NCBI GenBank assembly: GCA_025355745.1
Contig: JANXZA010000045.1
Location: forward strand, 1-50,971
Direction of reading: 5' to 3'
Source: Rhizobacter sp.
Lineage (GTDB): Bacteria; Pseudomonadota; Gammaproteobacteria; Burkholderiales; Burkholderiaceae_C
Length of the DNA: 50,971 nt
Below the pieces are notes generated by a model. That model worked only from the letters and a program-made list of their open reading frames with translations, was not told the DNA's origin and searched no databases. Position numbers and translations under genes: made by a program. Positions within the stretch are counted from its first letter, which is position 1. Every line of letters starts with the position of its first letter. Below, piece after piece: positions 7,619 through 15,213 of the stretch.

Positions 7619-8670
7619 GCACCGAAGCACGCTGGAAGCAACGCCCGCCCGGTTCCAACTGGGGCGACTTCGGTGCCGACGACCAGTGCGGCCGCATCAA
7701 CCTGCTGACGCCCGAGAAGGTGCGCCAAGGCGTTGCCGAGGTGCGCGAGGGGCTAACGTTCTGCCTGAGCCTGCCGCTTGATCTGCCCGGTGGCAACGTG
7801 CTGAACCCGCGCCGCCATCCGCCGGTGCTGCGGCCGACGCTGCGCAACGGCCGGCCAAACATGAACTACCGGCTCTTCACCGACAACATCCTGCACAGCG
7901 ATGTCATCAGCGACGACCTGGTGGTGCTGCACCTGCAGTACTCGACCCAATGGGACAGCCTGGCCCACGTCGGCCAGTTGTTCGATGCGAATGCCGACGG
8001 CCTGCCCGAGGCCGTCTACTACAACGGCTTTCGGCCCGATGCCGACGTGATCGGCCCGAGCGAAGCCGTCGATGCCGGCGTGCCGCCGCCCGGCGCCACG
8101 CGCTCGACCTCATCGGCCCGCGCGCTCGGCATCGAGAACATGGCCGAGCGCTGTGTGCAGGGCCGCAGCGTGATGATCGACCTGCAGGCGCACGTCGGCG
8201 CAGGCCGGGTCGCAGTCGGCTACGACATCTTGATGCGCGTGCTCGATGCCGACAAGATCACGGTCGAGCGTGGCGACATGGTCTGCCTGCACACCGGCTT
8301 TGCGCACGCGCTGCTCGGCATGCGCGGCCAGCCCGATGCGGCCGTGCTTGAGCACACTGGCGCGGTGCTCGACGGCCGCGACGAGAAGCTCTTGCAGTGG
8401 ATCACCGACAGCGGCCTGGCGGTGCTGATCGCCGACAACTACGCCGTCGAGGCGCACCCGGCCACGCGCCACTTCGGCTGCTGCGCGACCTTGCCGTTGC
8501 ATGAGCACTGCCTGTTCAAGCTCGGCATCCACCTGGGCGAACTCTGGCACCTGACACCGCTGGCGCAGTGGCTGCGCGCGCACGGCCGGCACCGCTTCCT
8601 GCTGACCGCACCGCCGCTGCGCCTGCCCGGCGCGGTGGGCTCGCCGGCCACGCCGGTGGCGACGGTCTGA
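7615..8670 (+). CDS. Cyclase family protein (PF04199 type, kynurenine formamidase-like fold)
   Basis: A 351-residue member of the metal-dependent cyclase / kynurenine formamidase-like superfamily, whose members hydrolyse amides, lactones or cyclic ketones. The metal-site segment reads TQWDSLAHVG at residues 111-120. The first His of the usual GTHxD motif is replaced by Gln, while Asp114 and His118 remain. The motif HTGFAH lies near 227-232, and HEHCLFKLGIHLGELW near the C-terminus is typical of the long (about 330-350 residue) subgroup. It is coupled to the livF-like gene by a 4-bp overlap. Substrate unknown. A ring-opening or amide-hydrolysing step before CoA activation would fit the neighbours. 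Confidence 0.82.
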   Translation: MSTEARWKQRPPGSNWGDFGADDQCGRINLLTPEKVRQGVAEVREGLTFCLSLPLDLPGGNVLNPRRHPPVLRPTLRNGRPNMNYRLFTDNILHSDVISDDLVVLHLQYSTQWDSLAHVGQLFDANADGLPEAVYYNGFRPDADVIGPSEAVDAGVPPPGATRSTSSARALGIENMAERCVQGRSVMIDLQAHVGAGRVAVGYDILMRVLDADKITVERGDMVCLHTGFAHALLGMRGQPDAAVLEHTGAVLDGRDEKLLQWITDSGLAVLIADNYAVEAHPATRHFGCCATLPLHEHCLFKLGIHLGELWHLTPLAQWLRAHGRHRFLLTAPPLRLPGAVGSPATPVATV

Positions 8671-8704
8671 AGCCGCGCCGAACATCGTTGGCGATTCACA
8701 CCTC

Positions 8705-9475
8705 ATGCACCAGCCCTCGGCCACCAACTCGGCGCAGAAGGTCTGCCGCATCCTGCGCGTGCTGTCGACGCCGCAGCCGCTGCGGCTGGCCGACATCTGC
8801 GTTGAGTCCGGGCTGAACAAGGCCAGCACCTTGCGCCTGCTCGAGACCTTGATCGACGAGGGCTTCGTGCAGCGCGACGCGGCCAGCAAGCGCTATGCGC
8901 TCGGTGCCGAAGCGCTGGTGCTGGGCGTGGCGATGCAGGGCCGCGACCACATCCGCGACCGTGCCAGGCCGGCGCTGGTGCGGCTGGCCGCGCTGTCGGG
9001 CGACACGCTGTTGCTGTCGACGCGCCACGGCCTGGAGTCGGTGTGTGTGGACCGCGAGTTCGGCAGCTTCCCGATCCGCGCCAACTACCTGGAGCTGGGC
9101 AGCCGGCGCCCGCTCGGCGCCGGTGCCGGCAGCCTGGCGCTGCTGGCCTGGCTGCCCGACGACGAGGTCGACACGGTGCTGAACCTGCTCGCGCCGGTGT
9201 TCAGAAAGCGCTACCCGCGCATCGGCCGCGAATTACTCGACACCGAGATCGCGCTGGCGCGCCAACGCGGCTACACGCTGCTGCTCGATGTGGTGGTGGA
9301 CCAGATGGGCGGCATCGGCGTGCCCATCCTCGGCGGCGACGGCAAGCCGATCGGCGCGATCAGCCTGGCCGCGCTGTCGCAGCGCATCTCGGCCCGGTTG
9401 CCGCTGCTGGTGCCGGCGTTGAAGAAGGCGGCGGCGGAGTTGTCGGCGCAGTATGCGCAGAGGGAGGCGGCGTGA
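8705..9475 (+). CDS. IclR family transcriptional regulator
   Basis: A 256-residue regulator with an N-terminal winged helix (about residues 8-65: KVCRILRVLS, LADICVESGLNKASTLRLLETLIDEGFVQRD) and a C-terminal IclR effector domain (about 75-245). In the effector domain, RRPLGAGAGSLALLAWL and GYTLLLDVVVDQMGGIGVPI are typical. IclR proteins usually control adjacent catabolic operons in response to a small acid. Its place inside the island, in the same direction as the genes on either side, makes it the likely local regulator. No operator was identified. The start ATG follows a 34-bp gap after the cyclase gene. Confidence 0.9.
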   Translation: MHQPSATNSAQKVCRILRVLSTPQPLRLADICVESGLNKASTLRLLETLIDEGFVQRDAASKRYALGAEALVLGVAMQGRDHIRDRARPALVRLAALSGDTLLLSTRHGLESVCVDREFGSFPIRANYLELGSRRPLGAGAGSLALLAWLPDDEVDTVLNLLAPVFRKRYPRIGRELLDTEIALARQRGYTLLLDVVVDQMGGIGVPILGGDGKPIGAISLAALSQRISARLPLLVPALKKAAAELSAQYAQREAA

Positions 9476-9496
9476 GTGAGGTTGCTGGAACAAGAG

Positions 9497-9614
9497 CAAG
9501 AGACGGGTCATTCACCGCAGAGGCGCGGGGAACGCAGAGTTGCGCAGAGCTAATTCAATGAATGCTTTTCTCTGCGTACCTCTGCGCCCTCCGCGCCTCT
9601 GCGGTGGTGAGTTG
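9497..9614. repeat. Long intergenic hairpin repeat, family 1, copy B
   Basis: Same family as the element at 6681-6800. The left arm (CAAGAGACGGGTCATTCACC through TTGCGCAGAG) pairs with a right arm ending CTCTGCGGTGGTGAGTTG. The loop carries TAATTCAATGAATGC, as in the copy at 15027. It lies between the iclR-family gene and the thiolase-like gene, that is, at the joint between two coupled gene blocks. Confidence 0.9.
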
Positions 9615-9640
9615 TCCGTCCACACACCGACGCCAGCCCC

Positions 9641-10774
9641 ATGAGCTTCATCACCGGCAGCGGCCTGACCCGCTTCGGCCGCCATGAAGGCAAGAGCACG
9701 CTCGATCTGATGACCGAAGCGACCGACCTCGCGCTCGCCGATGCAGGCCTGCTGCGCAATGACATCGACGCCCTGATCTGCGGCTACTCGACGACCCTGC
9801 CGCACCTGATGCTGTCCACCGTGTTCGCCGAGCACTACGGCATCAAGCCGAGCTATGCGCACGCGGTGCAGCTTGGCGGCGCGACCGGCTTCGCGTTGGT
9901 GATGCTGGCGCACCTGCTCGTCGCCTCGGGCGCGGCAAAGCGGGTGCTGGTGGTGGCGGGCGAGAACCGCATGACGGGGCAGAGCCGCGACGCGGCGATC
10001 CAGGTGCTGGCCCAGGTCGGCCACCCGGTCTATGAGGTGCCGCTCGGCGCCACCATTCCGGCCTACTACGGCCTGGTGGCGTCGCGTTACATGCACGATT
10101 TCGGCAGCACCGAGGCCGACTTCGCCGAGCTGGCGGTGCTGATGCGCAGCCATGCCGCGCTGCACGAAGGCGCGCAATTCCGCGCGCCGGTGAGTGTCGA
10201 AGACGTGCTGGCGTCGCGGCCGATCGCGTCACCGCTGAAGGTGCTCGACTGCTGCCCGGTGTCCGATGGCGGCTGTGCCTTCGTCCTCTCGGCGCAGCCG
10301 GAAGGGCCGCACCCGGTGCGCATCAGTGCGGCGGCGCAGGTGCACAACGCGCAGCATGTCAGCGCGGCCGCGAGCCTGACGCATGTCGGCGCCGGTGCGT
10401 GCGCGGCGCGGGCGTTGGGCGATGCGGGCCGGGCGCTGGCCGACATCGAACATGCGGCGATCTACGACAGCTTCACGATCACGCTGGCGATGCTGCTTGA
10501 GGAGATCGGCCTGGCGCCGCGCGGCCGTTCCGGCGTGCTGGCGCGCGAAGGGCATTTCGATGCCGATGGCGCGCTGCCGCTGAACCTGCATGGTGGCCTG
10601 TTGTCGTATGGCCATTGCGGTGTCGGCGGGGCGATGGCGCACCTGGCCGAAACGCATTTGCAGATGACGGGCCGGGCCGGGGCGCGGCAGGCGCGGCGCG
10701 CGGGTGTGTCGTTGCTGCATGGCGATGGCGGCGTGCTGTCGTCGCATGTCAGCCTGGTGCTGGAGGCGGTGTGA
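9641..10774 (+). CDS. Thiolase-like (SCP-x type) protein lacking the nucleophilic Cys
   Basis: A 377-residue thiolase-fold protein of the SCP2-thiolase/acetyl-CoA acetyltransferase-like group. The N-terminal half has the strand-helix pattern TGSGLTRFGRHEGKSTLDLM, and the C-terminal half has the Gly-rich GGLLSYGHCGVGGAMAHLAE with the GHxGxGG active-site loop. Where classical thiolases have the acyl-carrying Cys (ACASGG-like), this protein reads VQLGGATGFAL, with Gly at about residue 80. It is therefore unlikely to form an acyl-enzyme. Cys-less relatives paired with DUF35 proteins are known as aldolase-type or scaffold partners, for example in steroid side-chain degradation. The stop overlaps the GTG of the DUF35 gene, which supports a complex. 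Exact reaction unknown. Confidence 0.8.
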   Translation: MSFITGSGLTRFGRHEGKSTLDLMTEATDLALADAGLLRNDIDALICGYSTTLPHLMLSTVFAEHYGIKPSYAHAVQLGGATGFALVMLAHLLVASGAAKRVLVVAGENRMTGQSRDAAIQVLAQVGHPVYEVPLGATIPAYYGLVASRYMHDFGSTEADFAELAVLMRSHAALHEGAQFRAPVSVEDVLASRPIASPLKVLDCCPVSDGGCAFVLSAQPEGPHPVRISAAAQVHNAQHVSAAASLTHVGAGACAARALGDAGRALADIEHAAIYDSFTITLAMLLEEIGLAPRGRSGVLAREGHFDADGALPLNLHGGLLSYGHCGVGGAMAHLAETHLQMTGRAGARQARRAGVSLLHGDGGVLSSHVSLVLEAV

Positions 10775-11136
10775 CTCCTGATGTTTCAACCGACTGGATC
10801 GAGGGTGGTGCCGCCGTCGTGTACCAGCACTGCCCCAGCTGCATTCACACCTGGTACTTCCGCCGCAGCTTCTGCCCGGGCTGCGGGCATGCTGCACCGT
10901 CCACGCACACGTCCGCCGGACTCGGCAGCGTCCACGCCAGCACGCTCGTGCACCGCGCACCGAGCGATGAGTTTCGCGCGATCGCGCCGTACCGCATCGT
11001 GCTCGTCGACATGGCCGAAGGCTTTCGGATGATGGGCCACGCCGAGCCCTCGCTGGCCATCGGCGACCCGGTTCGCTGCCAGGTGAAAACCATCGCCGGC
11101 CGCGCGCTGCCTTACTTCGACCGGGAACCTGAATGA
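10771..11136 (+). CDS. DUF35 / OB-fold Zn-ribbon protein (thiolase partner)
   Basis: A 121-residue protein with an N-terminal rubredoxin-like zinc ribbon (CPSC at residues 21-24 and CPGC at 35-38), then an OB-fold part (about 50-115) with GSVHASTLVHR and PYRIVLVDMAEGFRMMGH. This is the architecture of DUF35/OB-fold proteins that pair with thiolase-fold enzymes and bind acyl-CoA. The GTG start at 10771 overlaps the thiolase-like stop (GTGA) and is the only start that keeps the zinc ribbon. It overlaps the next ATG (ATGA) as well. The double overlap favours equal synthesis of the three products. Confidence 0.83.
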   Translation: MTPDVSTDWIEGGAAVVYQHCPSCIHTWYFRRSFCPGCGHAAPSTHTSAGLGSVHASTLVHRAPSDEFRAIAPYRIVLVDMAEGFRMMGHAEPSLAIGDPVRCQVKTIAGRALPYFDREPE

Positions 11137-13274
11137 GCCCTTCCTCGCTGGCTTCACGCGACCCCCGCGCCGCCTTGCGCCTGGCGCTGGCGCCGCGTTC
11201 GATCGCGGTGATCGGCGCGTCCGACAACGCCCACAAGATCGGCGGCCGGCCGCTCGCCTACCTGGTGCGCTTCGGCTATCGCGGCACGGTCTACCCGATC
11301 AACCCGAGCCGCGCCGAAGTGCAGGGCGTGCGCTGCTTCACCAGCCTGCACGACCTGCCGGAAGTGCCCGACGTGGCCATCGTCGCGCTCGCCGGCGACG
11401 CGGCCTTCGCGGCGGTGGACGAGTGCGCGCAGGCCGGCGTGGCGCTGTGCATCGTGATGAGCTCCGGCTTCGGCGAAGTCGATGCGGCCGGCAAGCTGCG
11501 CGAACAGGCGATGACCGCGCGGGCGCGCGCGCTCGGCATGCGCATCGTCGGCCCGAATTCGCAGGGCCTGGCGAACTTCGGCAGCGGTGCGGTGGCGAGC
11601 TTTTCAACCATGTTCAACGAGGTCGAGCCGCTCGACGGGCCGGTCGGCATCATCAGCCAGAGCGGCGCGATGAGCGTGATCCCGTACGGCCTGCTGCGCG
11701 CGCGCGGCATCGGCGTGCGGCATGCGCACGGCACCGGCAACGACTGCGATGTGACGGTGTGCGAACTCGCCTGCGTGGTCGCCGAAGACCCAGAGCTGCG
11801 CCTGCTGCTGCTCTACCTCGAAGGCATCCCCGATCCGTGGCACCTGGCCGAAGCGGCGCGGGTGGCGCGCGGCCGCAATCTGCCCATCGTCGCGCTGAAG
11901 GCCGGGCGCTCGGCGGCGGGCCAGGCGGCGGCGCTGTCGCACACCGGCGCGCTCGCGAACGAAGACCGCACCGTCGATGCGTTCCTTGCCGAGCACGGCA
12001 TCTGGCGCGCCCAGAGCATGGTCGATCTGGTCGACACGACGCAGCTCTACCTGATGGGCTGGAAGCCGCGCGGCCGGCGCCTGGTGGCGATCAGCAACTC
12101 GGGCGCGGTGTGCGTGCTGACGGCCGATGCCGCCAGCGTTGCGAACATGCCGCTGGAGCCGCTGTCGGACGCGACGCAAGCCGAGCTGAAGGCGATCCTG
12201 CCGGGCTTCGCGACGACCCGGAATCCGGTCGATCTGACGGCCGCGCTGCTGACCAACAGCGGCTTGTTCAGCGCCATCCTGCCGCCGATCGCACGCGACC
12301 CGTCGGCAGATGCCTTCCTGATCGGCATTGCGGTGGCCGGCACGGGTTACGACGTCGAGGCGTTCGCGCGCGACACGGCGCGCTTCGCAGCCGAGACCGG
12401 CAAGCCGCTGGTGGTGGCCGCGCCGCAGCTCAGCGTGTCGGACCGCTTCAAGGCGCTGGGCCTGGCGGTGTACCCGACCGAGGGCGAGGCGGTGCGCGCG
12501 CTCGGCCAGTTCCTGTCGCATGCCGAGTTGCAGCAGGTGGTGGCAGTTCGCGACGCGCAAGTCGCATTGCCGGTGCCGTGCAGACCACGCGTTAGGCGCG
12601 CTTCGATCCTGCTTGACGAGGCCGCGAGCCTGGCGCTGCTGGCGGCGCGCGGCGTGGCAGTGGTGCGCCACACGCTGTGCCATTCCGAGGTTGAGGCGCG
12701 CGCCGCGTTCGAGGCGCTCGTCTTGCTCGGTGTGGCCTCAGTCGTCGTCAAGGGCTGCACCGCCGAGGCCTCGCACAAATCGGAGCTGGGCCTGGTGCGG
12801 GTCGGGCTGAACGCGGCCGATGCGGTGGCTGCGGGCTACCGCGAGATGCAGGCGGCGGCCCGCAACGCCGGCATCACATTGAGCGGCGTGATCGTTGCCG
12901 AACGGGTGCATGGGCTGCGCGAACTGATGATCGGCGCGCGCTTCGATGCGGTCTTCGGCCCGGTCGTGCTGGTCGGCGATGGCGGCAAGTACGTGGAGGC
13001 GATGCCCGATGTGCAGGTGCTGCTACCGCCCTTCGATGCGGCCCACGTCGAGCGCGCGCTGCGCCGCCTGCGCATCGCGCCGCTGCTCGACGGCGTGCGC
13101 GGCGAGCCGGCGCTCGACGTGGCGGCGTTCTGCCGCTGCGCGGTGGCGGTCGGGGCCTTGATGAATGATGCCGACACCGACGTCACCCAACTCGACATCA
13201 ACCCGCTGATCGTCGGTGCGCGCGGCGCAGGCTGCGTCGCCGTCGACGCTGTGATCTACCAGGAACAGCCATGA
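11133..13274 (+). CDS. Acyl-CoA synthetase (NDP-forming), fused alpha-beta acetate--CoA ligase family
   Basis: A 713-residue single-chain ligase that would activate a carboxylic acid to its CoA thioester using ATP, forming ADP, through a phosphohistidine. In order: CoA-binding Rossmann domain (SIAVIGASDNAHKIGGR, about 23-40), succinyl-CoA-ligase-like domains with IISQSGAMSV (about 170-185), the phosphorylatable His in ALSHTGAL (about 270), a second flavodoxin-like domain, then a C-terminal ATP-grasp (VVVKGCTAEASHKSELGLVRVGL, with DINPLIVG near the end). Full length for the fused form. It overlaps both neighbours by 4 bp (DUF35 before, AtuA-like after), placing CoA activation at the centre of the module. 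Substrate not predictable from sequence. Confidence 0.88.
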   Translation: MSPSSLASRDPRAALRLALAPRSIAVIGASDNAHKIGGRPLAYLVRFGYRGTVYPINPSRAEVQGVRCFTSLHDLPEVPDVAIVALAGDAAFAAVDECAQAGVALCIVMSSGFGEVDAAGKLREQAMTARARALGMRIVGPNSQGLANFGSGAVASFSTMFNEVEPLDGPVGIISQSGAMSVIPYGLLRARGIGVRHAHGTGNDCDVTVCELACVVAEDPELRLLLLYLEGIPDPWHLAEAARVARGRNLPIVALKAGRSAAGQAAALSHTGALANEDRTVDAFLAEHGIWRAQSMVDLVDTTQLYLMGWKPRGRRLVAISNSGAVCVLTADAASVANMPLEPLSDATQAELKAILPGFATTRNPVDLTAALLTNSGLFSAILPPIARDPSADAFLIGIAVAGTGYDVEAFARDTARFAAETGKPLVVAAPQLSVSDRFKALGLAVYPTEGEAVRALGQFLSHAELQQVVAVRDAQVALPVPCRPRVRRASILLDEAASLALLAARGVAVVRHTLCHSEVEARAAFEALVLLGVASVVVKGCTAEASHKSELGLVRVGLNAADAVAAGYREMQAAARNAGITLSGVIVAERVHGLRELMIGARFDAVFGPVVLVGDGGKYVEAMPDVQVLLPPFDAAHVERALRRLRIAPLLDGVRGEPALDVAAFCRCAVAVGALMNDADTDVTQLDINPLIVGARGAGCVAVDAVIYQEQP

Positions 13275-14659
13275 ACGAGACCACGACTCCGCCCCCGGCC
13301 GCACCGAAGAAAACCATCCGCATCGGCGCCGGCGCCGCCTGGTGGGGCGACCGTGTCGAGCCCGCCGCGCTGAACGCCGAGCGCGGCGAGCTCGACTACC
13401 TGTGCTTCGAGACCATGGCCGAAGCCACCGTCTCGGCCGCTCAGGTGCGGGCGCGCCGCGATCCGAGCTTCGAGGGCTACGACACCTACCTCGACGACCG
13501 CATGCGCGCGGTGCTGCCGGCCTGCATGGCGAACGGCACGAAGATCATCAGCAACCAGGGCTGGATCAACCCCGACGCTGCCGCCCGGCGCATCGTCCAC
13601 TGGCTGCGCGAGTTCGGCCACACCGGCGTGAAGGTGGCGTCGGTGAACGGCAGCCTGATCACCGACCGGGTGCTGGAGTTGACCGACCGCATTCTCGAGA
13701 ACGGCCTGCCCACGTCGAGCCTGAAGCCGACCCTGATCTCGGCCGAGGCCTACCTCGGCGCCGAGCCGATTGTCGAGGCGCTCAAGGCCGGCGCGAAGAT
13801 CGTCGTCACCGGCCGCGTGGCAGACCCATCGATCTTCATGGCGCCGATGATGTTCGAGTTCGGCTGGGACCCGCTGGACCACATCAGGCTCGGCCAGGGC
13901 ATGGGCATCGGCCACCTGCTGGAATGCGGCGCGCAGGTCACCGGCGGCTACTTCAGCGACCCGGGTTTCAAGGACGTGCCCGAGCCCTGGAACTTCGGCT
14001 TCCCCATTGCCGAGGTCGAAGCCGATGGCAGCGCCGTCATCACCAAGGTGGCCGGCACCGGCGGCGCGGTGACTTTGCAGACCATCAAGGAGCAGATGCT
14101 CTACGAAGTGCACGACCCGGCCAACTACCTGACGCCCGATGTGGTGGTCGACTTCACGCAGGCGCGCATCGAGCAGGTCGGGCCCGACCGCGTGCGTGTC
14201 TCGCACATCGGCGGCAAGCCGCGCACGCCAACGCTGAAGGTCTCGATCGGTTGCACCGAGGGCTTCATCGGCGAGGACATGTTCTTCTACGCCGGCCCGG
14301 GGGCGCTGCGGCGGGCGCAGCTCGCGAAGAAGATCTTGGAGGAGCGCTTTCGCATCGTCGGTTTGAAGGCCGAGGAATATCGCGTCGACTTCCTCGGCAT
14401 CAACGCGATCCACGGCGCGGCGACGCCGACTGACGCGCCCGAGCCGTACGAGATTGCCGTGCGCGTCGCGGCGCGCACCGCGACGCGCGACGAGGCGGTG
14501 AAGGTCGGGCGCGAGGTCGACGGCATGGCGGTGTCGGGCATCGCGCACACCGGCAAGCGCGTGCCGCATGCCGACCGCACGCGCGAAGTCATCGGCGTGT
14601 GGAGCGCGCTGGTGGCGCGCGAGCAGGTGCCGGCCTCGATCAACTACTTCGAAAGCTGA
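13271..14659 (+). CDS. AtuA-family protein (DUF1446, acyclic terpene utilisation type)
   Basis: A 462-residue protein of the AtuA/DUF1446 family (PF07287), first linked to citronellol/geraniol degradation in Pseudomonas; the family's biochemical reaction is not established. Diagnostic stretches are IRIGAGAAWWGDRVEPA near the N-terminus, LDYLCFETMAEATVS, MANGTKIISNQGWINPDAAA, IVVTGRVADPSIFMAPM and AQVTGGYFSDPG. The C-terminal AtuA-like ferredoxin-fold domain found fused in some relatives is here a separate gene (14662-15024). Atu carboxylase and dehydrogenase genes are absent, so this is not a standard Atu pathway. It overlaps the CoA-ligase stop by 4 bp. Confidence 0.85.
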   Translation: MNETTTPPPAAPKKTIRIGAGAAWWGDRVEPAALNAERGELDYLCFETMAEATVSAAQVRARRDPSFEGYDTYLDDRMRAVLPACMANGTKIISNQGWINPDAAARRIVHWLREFGHTGVKVASVNGSLITDRVLELTDRILENGLPTSSLKPTLISAEAYLGAEPIVEALKAGAKIVVTGRVADPSIFMAPMMFEFGWDPLDHIRLGQGMGIGHLLECGAQVTGGYFSDPGFKDVPEPWNFGFPIAEVEADGSAVITKVAGTGGAVTLQTIKEQMLYEVHDPANYLTPDVVVDFTQARIEQVGPDRVRVSHIGGKPRTPTLKVSIGCTEGFIGEDMFFYAGPGALRRAQLAKKILEERFRIVGLKAEEYRVDFLGINAIHGAATPTDAPEPYEIAVRVAARTATRDEAVKVGREVDGMAVSGIAHTGKRVPHADRTREVIGVWSALVAREQVPASINYFES

Positions 14660-14661
14660 GC

Positions 14662-15024
14662 ATGAAAGTCCAACTTCAGCACGTGGCCCACGCGCGTTCC
14701 GGCGACAAGGGCGACACCTCGAACATCGCCGTGTTCGCATATGACCCTGCCTTCTATCCGCTGCTGAAGGCGCAGCTCACGGCCGAGCGTTTCAAGGCCT
14801 TCTACCGGGGCGCCATCAAGGGCGAGGTGATCCGCTACGAGGTCGACAACATCGAGGCGATGAACTTCGTCTGCCACGGCGCGCTCGGCGGAGGCGTGTC
14901 GCGCAGCCTGTGCCTGGACAACTACGGCAAGGCCTTGTCGGCGGCGGTACTGGGCTTCGAGATCGAGGTGCCGGATGGGCTGCGCGGGCAGTTGCGGGGT
15001 GCGCATCTGTTGCGTGTGGATTGA
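14662..15024 (+). CDS. AtuA-like ferredoxin-fold small protein
   Basis: A 120-residue protein matching the small domain that is fused to, or encoded beside, AtuA-family proteins. The hallmark HARSGDKGDTSNIAVFAYD lies at about residues 10-28, with NFVCHGALGGGVSRSLCLDNYGK further on. It begins two bases after the AtuA-like stop, so it very likely works as a subunit with that protein. No catalytic role is established for the family. The downstream boundary of the block is the hairpin repeat at 15027, only two bases after the stop codon. Confidence 0.83.
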   Translation: MKVQLQHVAHARSGDKGDTSNIAVFAYDPAFYPLLKAQLTAERFKAFYRGAIKGEVIRYEVDNIEAMNFVCHGALGGGVSRSLCLDNYGKALSAAVLGFEIEVPDGLRGQLRGAHLLRVD

Positions 15025-15026
15025 AT

Positions 15027-15146
15027 GCAAGAGACAACTCATTCACCGCAGAGGCGCGGAGTGACGCAGAGTTGCGCAGAGTTAATTCAATGAATCGTCT
15101 TCTCTGCGAACCTCTGCGTTCTCTGCGCCTCTGCGGTGGTGAGTTT
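15027..15146. repeat. Long intergenic hairpin repeat, family 1, copy C
   Basis: Third full copy, beginning GCAAGAGACAACTCATTCAC (identical to the same stretch at 6681) and ending TGCGGTGGTGAGTTT. The loop GTTAATTCAATGAATCG contains the small palindrome ATTCAATGAAT, shared with the copy at 9497. It follows the AtuA-like small gene immediately and precedes the reductase gene. Confidence 0.9.
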
Positions 15147-15213
15147 GAAGCGGCGCCTGGCCTGCTCGTGCTGATCGAAGAACTCGCAGACGGTTAGCCC
15201 GAAGGAGATCACA

